Shown: one piece after another, positions 25,108-32,509 of the stretch
Position numbering within the stretch: the stretch's first letter is position 1
Layout: each line of letters begins with the position of its first letter
NCBI GenBank assembly: GCA_011522915.1
Contig: WTIA01000104.1
Coordinates: 1 to 35,601, forward strand
Length of the DNA: 35,601 bases
Direction: 5' to 3'
Origin: Methanobacteriota archaeon
Lineage (GTDB): Archaea > Thermoplasmatota > Poseidoniia > Poseidoniales > Poseidoniaceae
Translations under genes and position numbers: made by a program
Notes under the pieces: model-generated
The model's database searches: none
What the model saw: only the letters and a program-made list of their open reading frames with translations
Told to the model about the DNA's origin: nothing

Positions 25108-25153
25108 TAATCATAACTCGGGGGGCCTCCCTCTCATTGTTGTTTGGAATGGA

Positions 25154-25172
25154 TTAGAGCCGGTGGCTCTAA
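25154..25172. promoter_or_regulatory. Perfect 8-bp triloop hairpin upstream of the PIN-fusion gene
   Basis: TTAGAGCC (25154-25161) and GGCTCTAA (25165-25172) are exact reverse complements around a GGT loop. It lies in the divergent intergenic region 20 nt upstream of a second perfect triloop hairpin. It may be a dyad operator on DNA or a leader-RNA hairpin. Confidence 0.45.
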
Positions 25173-25191
25173 AGAGGTCGGACTAGGGGGC

Positions 25192-25208
25192 TCACCCCGT
25201 AGGGGTGA
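25192..25208 (+). promoter_or_regulatory. Perfect 7-bp triloop hairpin covering the ribosome-binding site
   Basis: TCACCCC (25192-25198) pairs exactly with GGGGTGA (25202-25208) around a GTA loop. GGGGTGA is also the only Shine-Dalgarno-like sequence for the gene that starts at GTG 25205 or ATG 25211, so in RNA the hairpin would hide the ribosome-binding site. Translational control is a reasonable inference. Confidence 0.5.
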
Positions 25209-25210
25209 AT

Positions 25211-28200
25211 ATGCTGCAGGAGAACAACCTTGCTATTTGCCTCAAAACCGGGATGTTGGACAATCTCCCTCCCAGAACAAGGCAATCCAAAGTTGCAAAG
25301 ACTGCTGAATGGAGAGCTCTAGACAAACCCTGGAAATCATTACTTCTGATTTGCTTACATGAAGTACAAATCCCTGACGAAGAAGAAGGGACGAGTGCAC
25401 CGATGATGCGAGGCAGAAGAGGAGCACGTGGCAGGCGTGGTTCAAGAACTAATTCAGGACCGCTTGAATGGCTTCCAAATGCCGATGAAGTGTTGATTGC
25501 AGACGGTTCTCCAGCAGCCTTCCGTCTAGCAGTTTTACTGATACGAAAGACCCTATTCGCTGACGAATGGGAGGATTCCTGGGATGAGATACTGGATGGT
25601 CTAAGAGATGAAGCAACAAATGATGGTGTACATCCAGTCTGGTCGAAGATGGCAGAGGCAACCCCAATCCTTGCACAATTTGCTTCATTTCCCAAATCTG
25701 AAATTGTTGAAGTAGTGGAGGACAAACTCAATTTGTCAAAGGCAAAAATAGATCCGAAAAACGCAAAGAAGTTGGCAAAAATCTTGTCCGATTTTGAAAC
25801 CGTTTCATCGGATGCAGGTGTAAAAATGGCTCTCAATAAGGCTAAAGCCCAACTAAACGGTAAAAGAGGATTAAGGGATATTTCTGGCCTTGAAAGTTTG
25901 GAAGGAGATGCTTCTGTAATCAGTGTAATGTTACATATCCATTTAGGAAATGATGCCACAGATTCATTGAAAGAATTATCAAAAGTAGATTCTGATTTAG
26001 CCGATTCATTCAGCGATTTGGTTGAACTTAGAAAAGGAAATGCTTCCGATTGGAATCATTCACGCTCGCTTACAGATGACGATGATTTATCCCTAGCAAG
26101 GAGAAGAGAGGCTTGGGCGTTAATGCCTGCTGAGGCAGCAGACTTGTCAAGTAGTGAAATCCAAAAAGGAATCGATTTGGCCTCGAGTTCAAAGCAAAAA
26201 GAAACCATGATTTGGTGGAAATTGGCTGCATTGGTCAGTGAAGGTTCATCCGACCTTGCTCTGGAATTACTTACCTCACTAACCGTTGAAGCGGATGCAG
26301 ATATCAGTACACTAATTCCACTCGTCCAACAACTTGGTGAAAGTGCTTCTAACTGGTTGGTATCACAAATTGACTTATTTTCTGAAAAATCCCTATCCGA
26401 GATAGTAACAGATTTCAGCCTTGACGAGTCTATTCGTACCGCTGCAGCATGCAGACTTCACGATAGTGGAGCTTCGATTGCGATTGAAGAATCCATTGAC
26501 TTATTCTCTAGAAATTTAGATCTCATTCGTCTTGCAGAGATACTGTTCGTTGACGAGCAAAGGTGCATTGAGAATCCTTATGCGACTTTATTGGTCGCTC
26601 ATCTCTTGCCTGCAAAATCCAAAGGTTGGGATTTTGAAACAATTAGAAAAGCAAGGAAAAATGCCCTAAGTACTGTTGAAAACGCAGAGGTGCCAGACGC
26701 AATCTCACCTGCAAGTAAAGGGCTTATCCTAATGTTAGATGGTGGCGCACAGTCCGATGACGATTGGGTTGTAGAAACATTGGATAAGAGTGGAATTAAA
26801 GCATTCAATAATTGCAAACAAGCGCTCAAGGATGGCGGCGATGGCCTAGCAGATTCAAAAATACTTGATAATTTGATTAAGAGCGTATCTGATGCAGACC
26901 TATCCGATATTGAATCTAGACTATTCAATGCAGTAATCGAGACACTCAGGCTTAATCGCGCATCTTGGTTATTGCAGACTGGTAAATCCAAGGGAGTGGT
27001 TGAACTTCTAGACGGCCTTCTTTCAGGAGACGTCACCGCTATGCCTATGATGCAAGCGGTGCGTCATCTCGTATTGGAATATGATATTGGTTTAACCAAC
27101 TTAGTGTCCTGGTATCAAGAAAACGATCCTCAATCGCCATGGCACACGCTTGCTCGTGCTGCTATGCACGTCAGCAACAATGACGAACTAAACGCAGCAC
27201 GTGACTATAAGAAAGCCGGCGACCACGAAGAATTCGATTATGAGCACAGGATATTGCTACATCGTAAGGCGTTAATCCACCTTGCCCATGCAGAGCAATG
27301 GTCAGAAGCAGTCTCTTTGTTGGAGCAAGAGCCCGCTCTAAAGTCTGCTTTGACAAAGAGATTCCAACTTTATCTCAATGTTTCACACGTTGCTTCAAAC
27401 AAACGCAATACGGATGAAGCAACTCGAATGTTGACAAATTTCGTTAAGAGAACGGTGATGGTAGAACAGGAAGATCAGTTTGGTAAAATCGAGAATGTAG
27501 AGCGAGTGAAGCACTCGGAAGAAGAGCTAGATATGTTGAGGAATTATCCAACTTCTCACCCCCGCCCTCTTCCTCAAGAACCATTCTCTGGAAGAGTAAA
27601 AGCAGCACTAAATTCACTCCAAAGAGAACGTCGAAGGAATCGACATACATTCGAGAATCGATATTCTCAAGCAATGCTTCTCGAACCTTCTGGGGAGGAA
27701 ATTTACGAAATTGCTCTTGCGGCATCTGAAGAAAGGCCACTAGAAGGACTAATGCTGCTAGAAAGAGCACAAAATTCGGGTAAATTTAGTGTCTTGGACA
27801 TTAAGCGGCTGGCAGATGCAGAAAGAAGGCTGTTTGCGATTCACCGCCGCAATTTACCAGTTAAGCAAAGGTCTTACTTGCGTCATTTGGCGCTAACGCC
27901 ATTGGTAATTATCGATACCAATATCTTAATCGATGAACTACAATCGAGGATTTCAGATAAACTTGGAATAAATTCTGACGCCTCTCTTGACTTAGGAGGA
28001 AGAGGAAGATTCCACAGAATTCTGAAGCATAGAGCAGCGGAAGGGGTAATTCACCTGTGGTTACCAAAGATTGTTCAAAATGAGTTAATCGCTATAGCAA
28101 CCGATATTCAGAGAATAAGAGATAGATTCTCAGAGACCTTAGTTTCTGAAGAAGATTTGCAATCTGTACTTAACGAGGAATCACTCGTCAGTATTGCTAA

Positions 28201-28582
28201 GGAAGTAATTTCACAATTTTCCAATTGGAAACCATTGGATTTGCATATAGAGTCCGAAGCTGATGATGAAGATATTCGTGCTGATTTAGAGAGATTCTTG
28301 ATCGATCACACGGAAGTTTATGATGAAATTACTGCGATGAAGAGAATACACGGTGAACCAATGAGGACTGTAATTGATGGCAAAGACGTCTACCCAGAAA
28401 AGGCAGACAAATCTCTGATGTGTCTATGTACTGCAATGGCAAATAGACCATTGGATGAACTTGGAAGTATCTTAATCGCAACAAGAGATTCTGATTTCGC
28501 TTTAGTCGCTAGAGCCATTGAAGAGAGATTTGGATTTGGAGTCATTGCAAACAGCCGTGATCTAAACTCTTGGCTTCGCTAA
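25211..28582 (+). CDS. Large helical-repeat protein with C-terminal PIN nuclease domain
   Basis: 1123 residues from ATG 25211 (GTG at 25205 adds two; residue numbers here count from GTG). A basic RGG-like patch (MRGRRGARGRRGSR) near residues 60-80 suits RNA contact. Residues about 150-890 are almost wholly helical, acidic and Leu/Ala-rich; about 645-755 look TPR-like (AARDYKKAGDHEEF, EHRILLHRKALIHLAHAEQW followed by SEAVSLLEQ). The last 225 residues are a PIN domain: VIIDTNILID (Asp904), IVQNELIAI (Glu960), EKADKSLMC (Asp1068) and ATRDSDFALVARAI (Asp1095, Asp1097), the expected acidic metal-binding set. PIN domains are Mg/Mn-dependent RNases. No antitoxin-like small gene lies beside it. An in-frame stop at 25184 rules out a more upstream start. 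Probable role: RNA cleavage guided by a repeat scaffold (inference). Confidence 0.82.
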   Translation: MLQENNLAICLKTGMLDNLPPRTRQSKVAKTAEWRALDKPWKSLLLICLHEVQIPDEEEGTSAPMMRGRRGARGRRGSRTNSGPLEWLPNADEVLIADGSPAAFRLAVLLIRKTLFADEWEDSWDEILDGLRDEATNDGVHPVWSKMAEATPILAQFASFPKSEIVEVVEDKLNLSKAKIDPKNAKKLAKILSDFETVSSDAGVKMALNKAKAQLNGKRGLRDISGLESLEGDASVISVMLHIHLGNDATDSLKELSKVDSDLADSFSDLVELRKGNASDWNHSRSLTDDDDLSLARRREAWALMPAEAADLSSSEIQKGIDLASSSKQKETMIWWKLAALVSEGSSDLALELLTSLTVEADADISTLIPLVQQLGESASNWLVSQIDLFSEKSLSEIVTDFSLDESIRTAAACRLHDSGASIAIEESIDLFSRNLDLIRLAEILFVDEQRCIENPYATLLVAHLLPAKSKGWDFETIRKARKNALSTVENAEVPDAISPASKGLILMLDGGAQSDDDWVVETLDKSGIKAFNNCKQALKDGGDGLADSKILDNLIKSVSDADLSDIESRLFNAVIETLRLNRASWLLQTGKSKGVVELLDGLLSGDVTAMPMMQAVRHLVLEYDIGLTNLVSWYQENDPQSPWHTLARAAMHVSNNDELNAARDYKKAGDHEEFDYEHRILLHRKALIHLAHAEQWSEAVSLLEQEPALKSALTKRFQLYLNVSHVASNKRNTDEATRMLTNFVKRTVMVEQEDQFGKIENVERVKHSEEELDMLRNYPTSHPRPLPQEPFSGRVKAALNSLQRERRRNRHTFENRYSQAMLLEPSGEEIYEIALAASEERPLEGLMLLERAQNSGKFSVLDIKRLADAERRLFAIHRRNLPVKQRSYLRHLALTPLVIIDTNILIDELQSRISDKLGINSDASLDLGGRGRFHRILKHRAAEGVIHLWLPKIVQNELIAIATDIQRIRDRFSETLVSEEDLQSVLNEESLVSIAKEVISQFSNWKPLDLHIESEADDEDIRADLERFLIDHTEVYDEITAMKRIHGEPMRTVIDGKDVYPEKADKSLMCLCTAMANRPLDELGSILIATRDSDFALVARAIEERFGFGVIANSRDLNSWLR

Positions 28583-28614
28583 ATCGGGGTACTTGAAATC
28601 AAGCCGAGAAGCGA
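28576..28614. terminator. Long imperfect hairpin between convergent genes
   Basis: Three nested stems share one axis: TCGCT/AGCGA (28576-28580 with 28610-28614), TCGG/CCGA (28584-28587 with 28604-28607) and CTTGA/TCAAG (28592-28596 with 28599-28603). It overlaps the PIN-fusion stop codon and ends 2 nt before the icd stop codon. It may act as a two-way transcript end. Confidence 0.42.
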
Positions 28615-28616
28615 TA

Positions 28617-29855
28617 TCACATATGGGAAATAATCGCTTTCCCAAACTCAGAGCAAGACAGTAACTCAGCATCATCCATCAACCTTTCAAAGTCATAAGT
28701 GACGGTCTTTGCTGAGATTGCTCCCTCCATGCCGCTGACAATTAGGTCTGCAGCTTCCGTCCAACCCATATGCCTCAGCATCATCTCTGCTGATAGTATG
28801 AGCGAGCCGGGATTTACTTTGTCTTGACCTGCATACTTTGGAGCGGTTCCGTGAGTTGCCTCGAAGATGGATATTCCAGTATCATAATTGATGTTAGCAC
28901 CTGGTGCAATGCCGATTCCTCCAACCTGTGCAGCGAGAGCGTCTGAGATGTAATCGCCATTGAGGTTCATGGTGGCCAATACTCCATATTCAGCAGGTCT
29001 AGTGATGATTTGTTGCAACATTGCATCTGCAATTACATCCTTGATTGTGATAGTGTTTCCAGTCTTTGGATTTTGGAAGGTACACCAAGGTCCTCCATCT
29101 AATTCAGTAGCTCCAAATTCATCTTTTGCCAACTGGTATCCCCAGTCTCTGAAACCACCTTCTGTGAATTTCATAATGTTGCCTTTGTGCACCAGAGTTA
29201 CACTGTCCTTGTCATTATCAACAGCGTATTTTATAGCAGCACGTACAATTCTTGCAGTTCCCTCCTTGCTAATCGGTTTGATTCCAATTCCAGAGGTGTC
29301 AGGGAATCTGATTTTGTCAACACCCATCTCGTTTACAAGGAAATCGATTACCTTTGCAACGCCCTCAGAGCCTGCTTCCCATTCTATTCCAGCATAGACG
29401 TCTTCGCTATTTTCTCTGAAAATAATCATGTCAACATCTCCTGGCGCCTTCACTGGAGAGGGAGTACCTTCGTACCAGCGTACTGGCCTTACACAGGCGA
29501 ACAGGTCTAGCTTTTGTCTCAATGCAACATTGAGTGAGCGAATACCACCGCCTACAGGCGTGGTTAGTGGTCCCTTAATTGACACTAATCCGTTTTTCAT
29601 AGCATCAAGTGTTGCTTCTGGCAACCATTCTCCAGTGTTGTTGAACGCTTTCTCACCTGCTAATGTTTCGCTCCATGTAATTCCACGACTCCCAGAGTAT
29701 GCTTTGGATACTGCAGCATCTACAACCTCGATCATTACTGGTGTAATATCAACCCCAATACCATCTCCTTCAATGTAGTGTACAATTGGATTTTCTGGTA
29801 CAATTAGGACTCCGTTTTCCATCGTTATTGGACTGCCTGACATGGTGCTCATCAT
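28617..29855 (-). CDS. icd: NADP-dependent isocitrate dehydrogenase
   Basis: 412 residues, the usual length. Signature segments: [35 protein letters not shown] (the serine equivalent to the E. coli phosphorylation site is present); [43 protein letters not shown]; and [17 protein letters not shown], where Lys-Tyr and Val match NADP-binding positions in the E. coli enzyme. Reaction: isocitrate + NADP+ to 2-oxoglutarate + CO2 + NADPH in the TCA cycle. The C-terminal third is very close to E. coli Icd as I recall it, pointing to a bacterial-type enzyme. ATG at 29855 is used; ATGs at 29852 and 29843 are alternatives. It diverges from osmC and converges with the PIN-fusion gene. Confidence 0.95.
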   Translation of the reverse strand: MMSTMSGSPITMENGVLIVPENPIVHYIEGDGIGVDITPVMIEVVDAAVSKAYSGSRGITWSETLAGEKAFNNTGEWLPEATLDAMKNGLVSIKGPLTTPVGGGIRSLNVALRQKLDLFACVRPVRWYEGTPSPVKAPGDVDMIIFRENSEDVYAGIEWEAGSEGVAKVIDFLVNEMGVDKIRFPDTSGIGIKPISKEGTARIVRAAIKYAVDNDKDSVTLVHKGNIMKFTEGGFRDWGYQLAKDEFGATELDGGPWCTFQNPKTGNTITIKDVIADAMLQQIITRPAEYGVLATMNLNGDYISDALAAQVGGIGIAPGANINYDTGISIFEATHGTAPKYAGQDKVNPGSLILSAEMMLRHMGWTEAADLIVSGMEGAISAKTVTYDFERLMDDAELLSCSEFGKAIISHM

Positions 29856-29928
29856 ACCCCAACTTGACTCCCTTCATCAACAAAGCGGTCAACGGTGGAT
29901 TCATTTTGTAGACGGATTTGGGGGTAAT

Positions 29929-30318
29929 ATGCAAGGAAGAGTCGAATGGAGTGGTGGTAAGAATATGGTTGGGATAAATTCCAGCGGCCAGCGTATTGAA
30001 ATGAATTGGGAAGATGGACCTAGCCCTATGCAACTCGCCTTGCAGATGGTTGGTGCCTGCTCAATTGTCGATGTTGTGATAGGCCTAAAGGAAAGAGATT
30101 TCACGAAAGTATGGGTAGAAATGGATTCGACAAGAAATGATGAGTCTCCACGATATTTCACATCAATTCATTTCGTTTATCACGTGGAGGGAAATGTTCC
30201 GAAAAAGCTCGTGGAAAGAGTGGTTCACAAATCCCATGAAAAGTACTGCAGTGTTTCAAACAGCCTAAGAAAAGATTGCAAGATTACCTCTGAAGTAATC
30301 ATTCATCAAAATCAATAG
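29929..30318 (+). CDS. OsmC/Ohr-family protein
   Basis: 129 residues from ATG at 29929. The opening MQGRVEWSGGKNMVG and GPSPMQLALQMVGACSIVDVV segments are the OsmC pattern (GPSPxELLLxALGACxxxDV). Cys44 (GACS) and Cys107 (KYCSVSNSL) match the paired reactive cysteines used in peroxide reduction. Family role: thiol peroxidase or general stress protein; many archaeal members have no proven substrate. The reading frame is open upstream to 29842, but those 29 extra residues do not resemble the family and overlap icd, whereas a GGGGGT stretch lies just before the chosen ATG. The 3' end overlaps the convergent hypothetical gene by 20 nt. Confidence 0.85.
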   Translation: MQGRVEWSGGKNMVGINSSGQRIEMNWEDGPSPMQLALQMVGACSIVDVVIGLKERDFTKVWVEMDSTRNDESPRYFTSIHFVYHVEGNVPKKLVERVVHKSHEKYCSVSNSLRKDCKITSEVIIHQNQ

Positions 30319-31348
30319 TAATCCAGCCATCGTCAATCATCAAATTGCTAAATTCAATTTGAAGACCAGCAGCTTGAAGCAATTGTCTTGGTAGAGTTTC
30401 AAGGGCTGTCAATAGTAGATTTCCAATTCCATCATGAATCTTAACCCAACTCTCACCAAGTCCTTCTGGAGCTGGGTTCATATCCGCTTTTCCGTCAATG
30501 CTCACACTAGCCCAAGGCCTCACTAATCCGCCTTCCCCAAGGTCAACAATCATTGAAATTTTCAGATTATTACCATCTCTTTCTAATTCACTAGATGATG
30601 GCATGACTTGGAAACCTTCGGGTAACTCCTCTAGTCCTGTTTCCCCTCTTTGATGACGCATTGAGATGAGTCTTCTAACCCAGGCTAGAAGAACGGAATT
30701 ACACAATACTAGGTCCTTATTTGGAGGGTCCGTTGAAGTTTGACTGCCGTCTTTCCAACCCCATGCACATTGCTGGTTTTTGACCGGAACTAGGTCTGGC
30801 ATCCAAGATAGTCTGCTTGGTGTTGCATCAGGATGGCTGATAACCACAAAAGAATCACCTTCGATAAGTTCAGTCTTTTTTTGTTGAATTGCTGCAGGAA
30901 CAGACACTACAAGACCGAGTATAATGGCAAGTGGGTCCAATGCCGCCGGCCATCCATCTAATGGTTCAGCGTCTTCTTCAAGCCATATGCCAGTAGCTAA
31001 CTCATTACCTAGACCTAGGCCTTCTGCGAAAAGAAGAGCATCTCTCCATCCGGATTTTGATAGTCCAATATCTAGTGCAGCACGACCCATAGATCGAACA
31101 CTTTCGGCTAAATTTTCCTTGTCGGCCAAACCATCAAGCCATTCGCTAAGAATTTGGTCTCCGTCTCCAAAAGACCTTCTCTCATTTTTTGATATATCAG
31201 CAAGCCATTTTTGTTCTTGTTCGGCTCTATCCTTGTCACTCAAGCCTAGTTGCTGTTGCAGTGCTTCTAGCATCAAAGCCCCTTCTCTTGAAAGAGCACC
31301 ATCTGACCATGCTAGTGCAAGTCCATGCTCAAAAGGGGTAGGAGCCAT
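30299..31348 (-). CDS. Hypothetical 349-aa protein, partner of the upstream acidic-repeat protein
   Basis: Not recognised. The N-terminus (residues about 8-50: EHGLALAWSDGALSREGALM, then LEALQQQLGLSDKD) is a helical segment with W-x-D/S-x-x-L-x(3)-E-x(2)-L-x(3)-LGL spacing that recurs at the C-terminus of the protein encoded just upstream. A hydrophobic stretch (ALDPLAIILGLVVSVPAAI) near residues 136-155 could be a buried helix or a membrane segment. The C-terminal part is mixed alpha/beta, ending IEFSNLMIDDGWITIDFDE. The start ATG at 31348 is 3 nt after the upstream stop codon (TAA at 31354-31352), so the two are almost certainly translated together. The end overlaps osmC by 20 nt on the other strand. 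Cytoplasmic or peripheral; function unknown. Confidence 0.62.
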   Translation of the reverse strand: MAPTPFEHGLALAWSDGALSREGALMLEALQQQLGLSDKDRAEQEQKWLADISKNERRSFGDGDQILSEWLDGLADKENLAESVRSMGRAALDIGLSKSGWRDALLFAEGLGLGNELATGIWLEEDAEPLDGWPAALDPLAIILGLVVSVPAAIQQKKTELIEGDSFVVISHPDATPSRLSWMPDLVPVKNQQCAWGWKDGSQTSTDPPNKDLVLCNSVLLAWVRRLISMRHQRGETGLEELPEGFQVMPSSSELERDGNNLKISMIVDLGEGGLVRPWASVSIDGKADMNPAPEGLGESWVKIHDGIGNLLLTALETLPRQLLQAAGLQIEFSNLMIDDGWITIDFDE

Positions 31349-31351
31349 TGA

Positions 31352-31804
31352 TTATCCCCCGATTATTTCTCGAACTAATTGGAGATGTCTCTCAAAAGTT
31401 AGACCTAATTCACCACGCTTTCTCGCTAGCAATTCAACTTCGGAAGGGTCTAGAATATCGTCAACCCATACTGTTTCTAACAACAATTTGTAGGTTGCTT
31501 CTGAAGGGTTTTTTGAATCTCTAGTTTCGTTTGTCAAATCAGGGACGGCTTTGTCTTCAAAAGAAATTACAGTATCTTCAGCAGTATCAGAGTCATCATC
31601 AGCGAATGCTGATAGTGGGTCATCGTCATCAGTAAATGCAGATAATGGATCTTCATCTTCAAACGCTGACAATGGGTCTTTACCGGCGTGGTATGCTGGT
31701 TTTGTCCCAATCTCTAGTTCAGCGAAAGGGTCGATTTCTTCTTCATCTTCAGGAGGCAAATCATTAGTCTCAAAAGGTAACACATCGCTCACTAAAAATA
31801 ACAA
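31352..31804 (-). CDS. Hypothetical acidic protein with DPLSAF tandem repeats
   Basis: 150 residues. The first half is strongly acidic and probably disordered: FETNDLPPEDEEEIDPFAEL, then three tandem copies of DPLSAF followed by acidic residues (DPLSAFEDE, DPLSAFTDDD, DPLSAFADDD) at about residues 43-71. The C-terminal 45 residues are helical (YKLLLETVWVDDILDPSEVE, LLARKRGELGLTFERHLQLV) and share spacing with the start of the next gene's product. A short acidic tail-plus-repeat design suggests a docking or scaffold protein; DPLSAF-type repeats could be short binding motifs (inference). No catalytic motif seen. The next gene starts 3 nt after its stop. It diverges from the secreted CxCH protein gene. 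Confidence 0.58.
   Translation of the reverse strand: MLFLVSDVLPFETNDLPPEDEEEIDPFAELEIGTKPAYHAGKDPLSAFEDEDPLSAFTDDDDPLSAFADDDSDTAEDTVISFEDKAVPDLTNETRDSKNPSEATYKLLLETVWVDDILDPSEVELLARKRGELGLTFERHLQLVREIIGG
31592..31678 (-). repeat. Coding tandem repeat, three copies of a 27-30 nt unit
   Basis: Three adjacent units (31652-31678, 31622-31651, 31592-31621, in order of translation) encode DPLSAFEDE, DPLSAFTDDD and DPLSAFADDD. Third-position differences between the copies (gac/gat, cca, ttg/tta/cta) show they are not recent exact duplications; the amino-acid pattern has been kept. Confidence 0.75.
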
Positions 31805-31921
31805 AATCAGTCATTGTTATTGAAACCATGTATTGCTGCTTCCCCATATTTCCTTAGTGCGTACTGTTTTTTTAGGCGAGTTGTAAGACATGTTATCAAA
31901 GAATGGCGCTTGGAGAAACAT

Positions 31922-32509
31922 GTGCGAAAACTTGTGTTTCTTTCAATCCTGTTGCTATTAGTTGGTCAAGCAAATGCTAGACCTGACGGGATTGGAGATG
32001 TGGCTAATGACGGTTGTGTATGTCACGGCGGGTCTGATGACACTGTCAATATCTCATTTGTAGGATTACCAGATGTTTACAACTCTTCAGAGGAGTATCA
32101 AATTACTTTGGTCATCGAATCTTCAGTGGAAGAAAATGACGTAAAAGGTGGATTTAGAATCTTAATTTCAGAAGGAGAACTCAGTGGCGAGCTTCAAGAA
32201 ATTGAAGAAGGCTACACTCATTCTAGTCAAACAAATAAGCAGAGGTCATGGAATTTTTCATGGAAAGCACCCGAGAAGGATGATAAGTTAGCAAATTTCG
32301 TAGTTCATGCAAACACTGTGAATGGTAATGGAGAAACCAATGGTGATGAATGGAATTCTCGTTCATTTGCGATACCCGGTTCGGGTTACGAGGGTGAAAT
32401 AACTACTCCTGATGTTGGCAAAACTGAAATTTCAAATGCTCAAACAATAGCTGCATTAATCGGATTATCCGTACTTATTGGCTTGGCAATTATGGTCGCC
32501 AAAGATTAG
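31922..32509 (+). CDS. Secreted CxCH-motif protein with C-terminal anchor helix
   Basis: 195 residues. The signal peptide (RKLVFLSILLLLVGQANARP) gives a start at GTG 31922, with GGAG 6 nt upstream; the frame opens earlier, but only this start yields a clean signal. Soon after comes DGCVCHGGSDD, a CxCH motif resembling the CxxCH heme-c site but one residue shorter. A beta-rich domain of about 110 residues follows (ITLVIESSVEENDVKGGFRI, RSWNFSWKAP), resembling Reeler/choice-of-anchor V-type domains in length, cysteine position and the GxxxHSSQT element. One transmembrane helix closes the protein (TIAALIGLSVLIGLAIMV, about residues 174-192). The function is unknown; redox or metal binding by the Cys/His cluster is possible. 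Its stop codon overlaps the ftsZ stop codon. Confidence 0.66.
   Translation: MRKLVFLSILLLLVGQANARPDGIGDVANDGCVCHGGSDDTVNISFVGLPDVYNSSEEYQITLVIESSVEENDVKGGFRILISEGELSGELQEIEEGYTHSSQTNKQRSWNFSWKAPEKDDKLANFVVHANTVNGNGETNGDEWNSRSFAIPGSGYEGEITTPDVGKTEISNAQTIAALIGLSVLIGLAIMVAKD

Noticed and set aside
25141-25210. tRNA or attachment-site remnant in the GC-rich hairpin region
   Set aside because: The two hairpins do not join into a cloverleaf, and no integrase or mobile gene is near.
25192-25959. 255-aa minus-strand open frame opposite the PIN-fusion gene
   Set aside because: It is Ser/Pro-rich with no motif, is fully antisense to a well-supported gene, and is explained by codon bias of the opposite strand.
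25211-28582. VapBC-type toxin-antitoxin system
   Set aside because: The PIN domain is fused to a body of about 900 residues, and no small antitoxin-like gene lies beside it.
29842-29928. 29-residue N-terminal extension of the OsmC protein
   Set aside because: The extension does not resemble the family and overlaps icd; the ATG at 29929 begins at the conserved strand and follows a G-rich ribosome-binding site.
31814-31921. 36-residue extension of the secreted CxCH protein from a TTG
   Set aside because: It would place a Cys/Phe-rich segment before the signal peptide; GTG at 31922 has a ribosome-binding site and gives a normal signal peptide.
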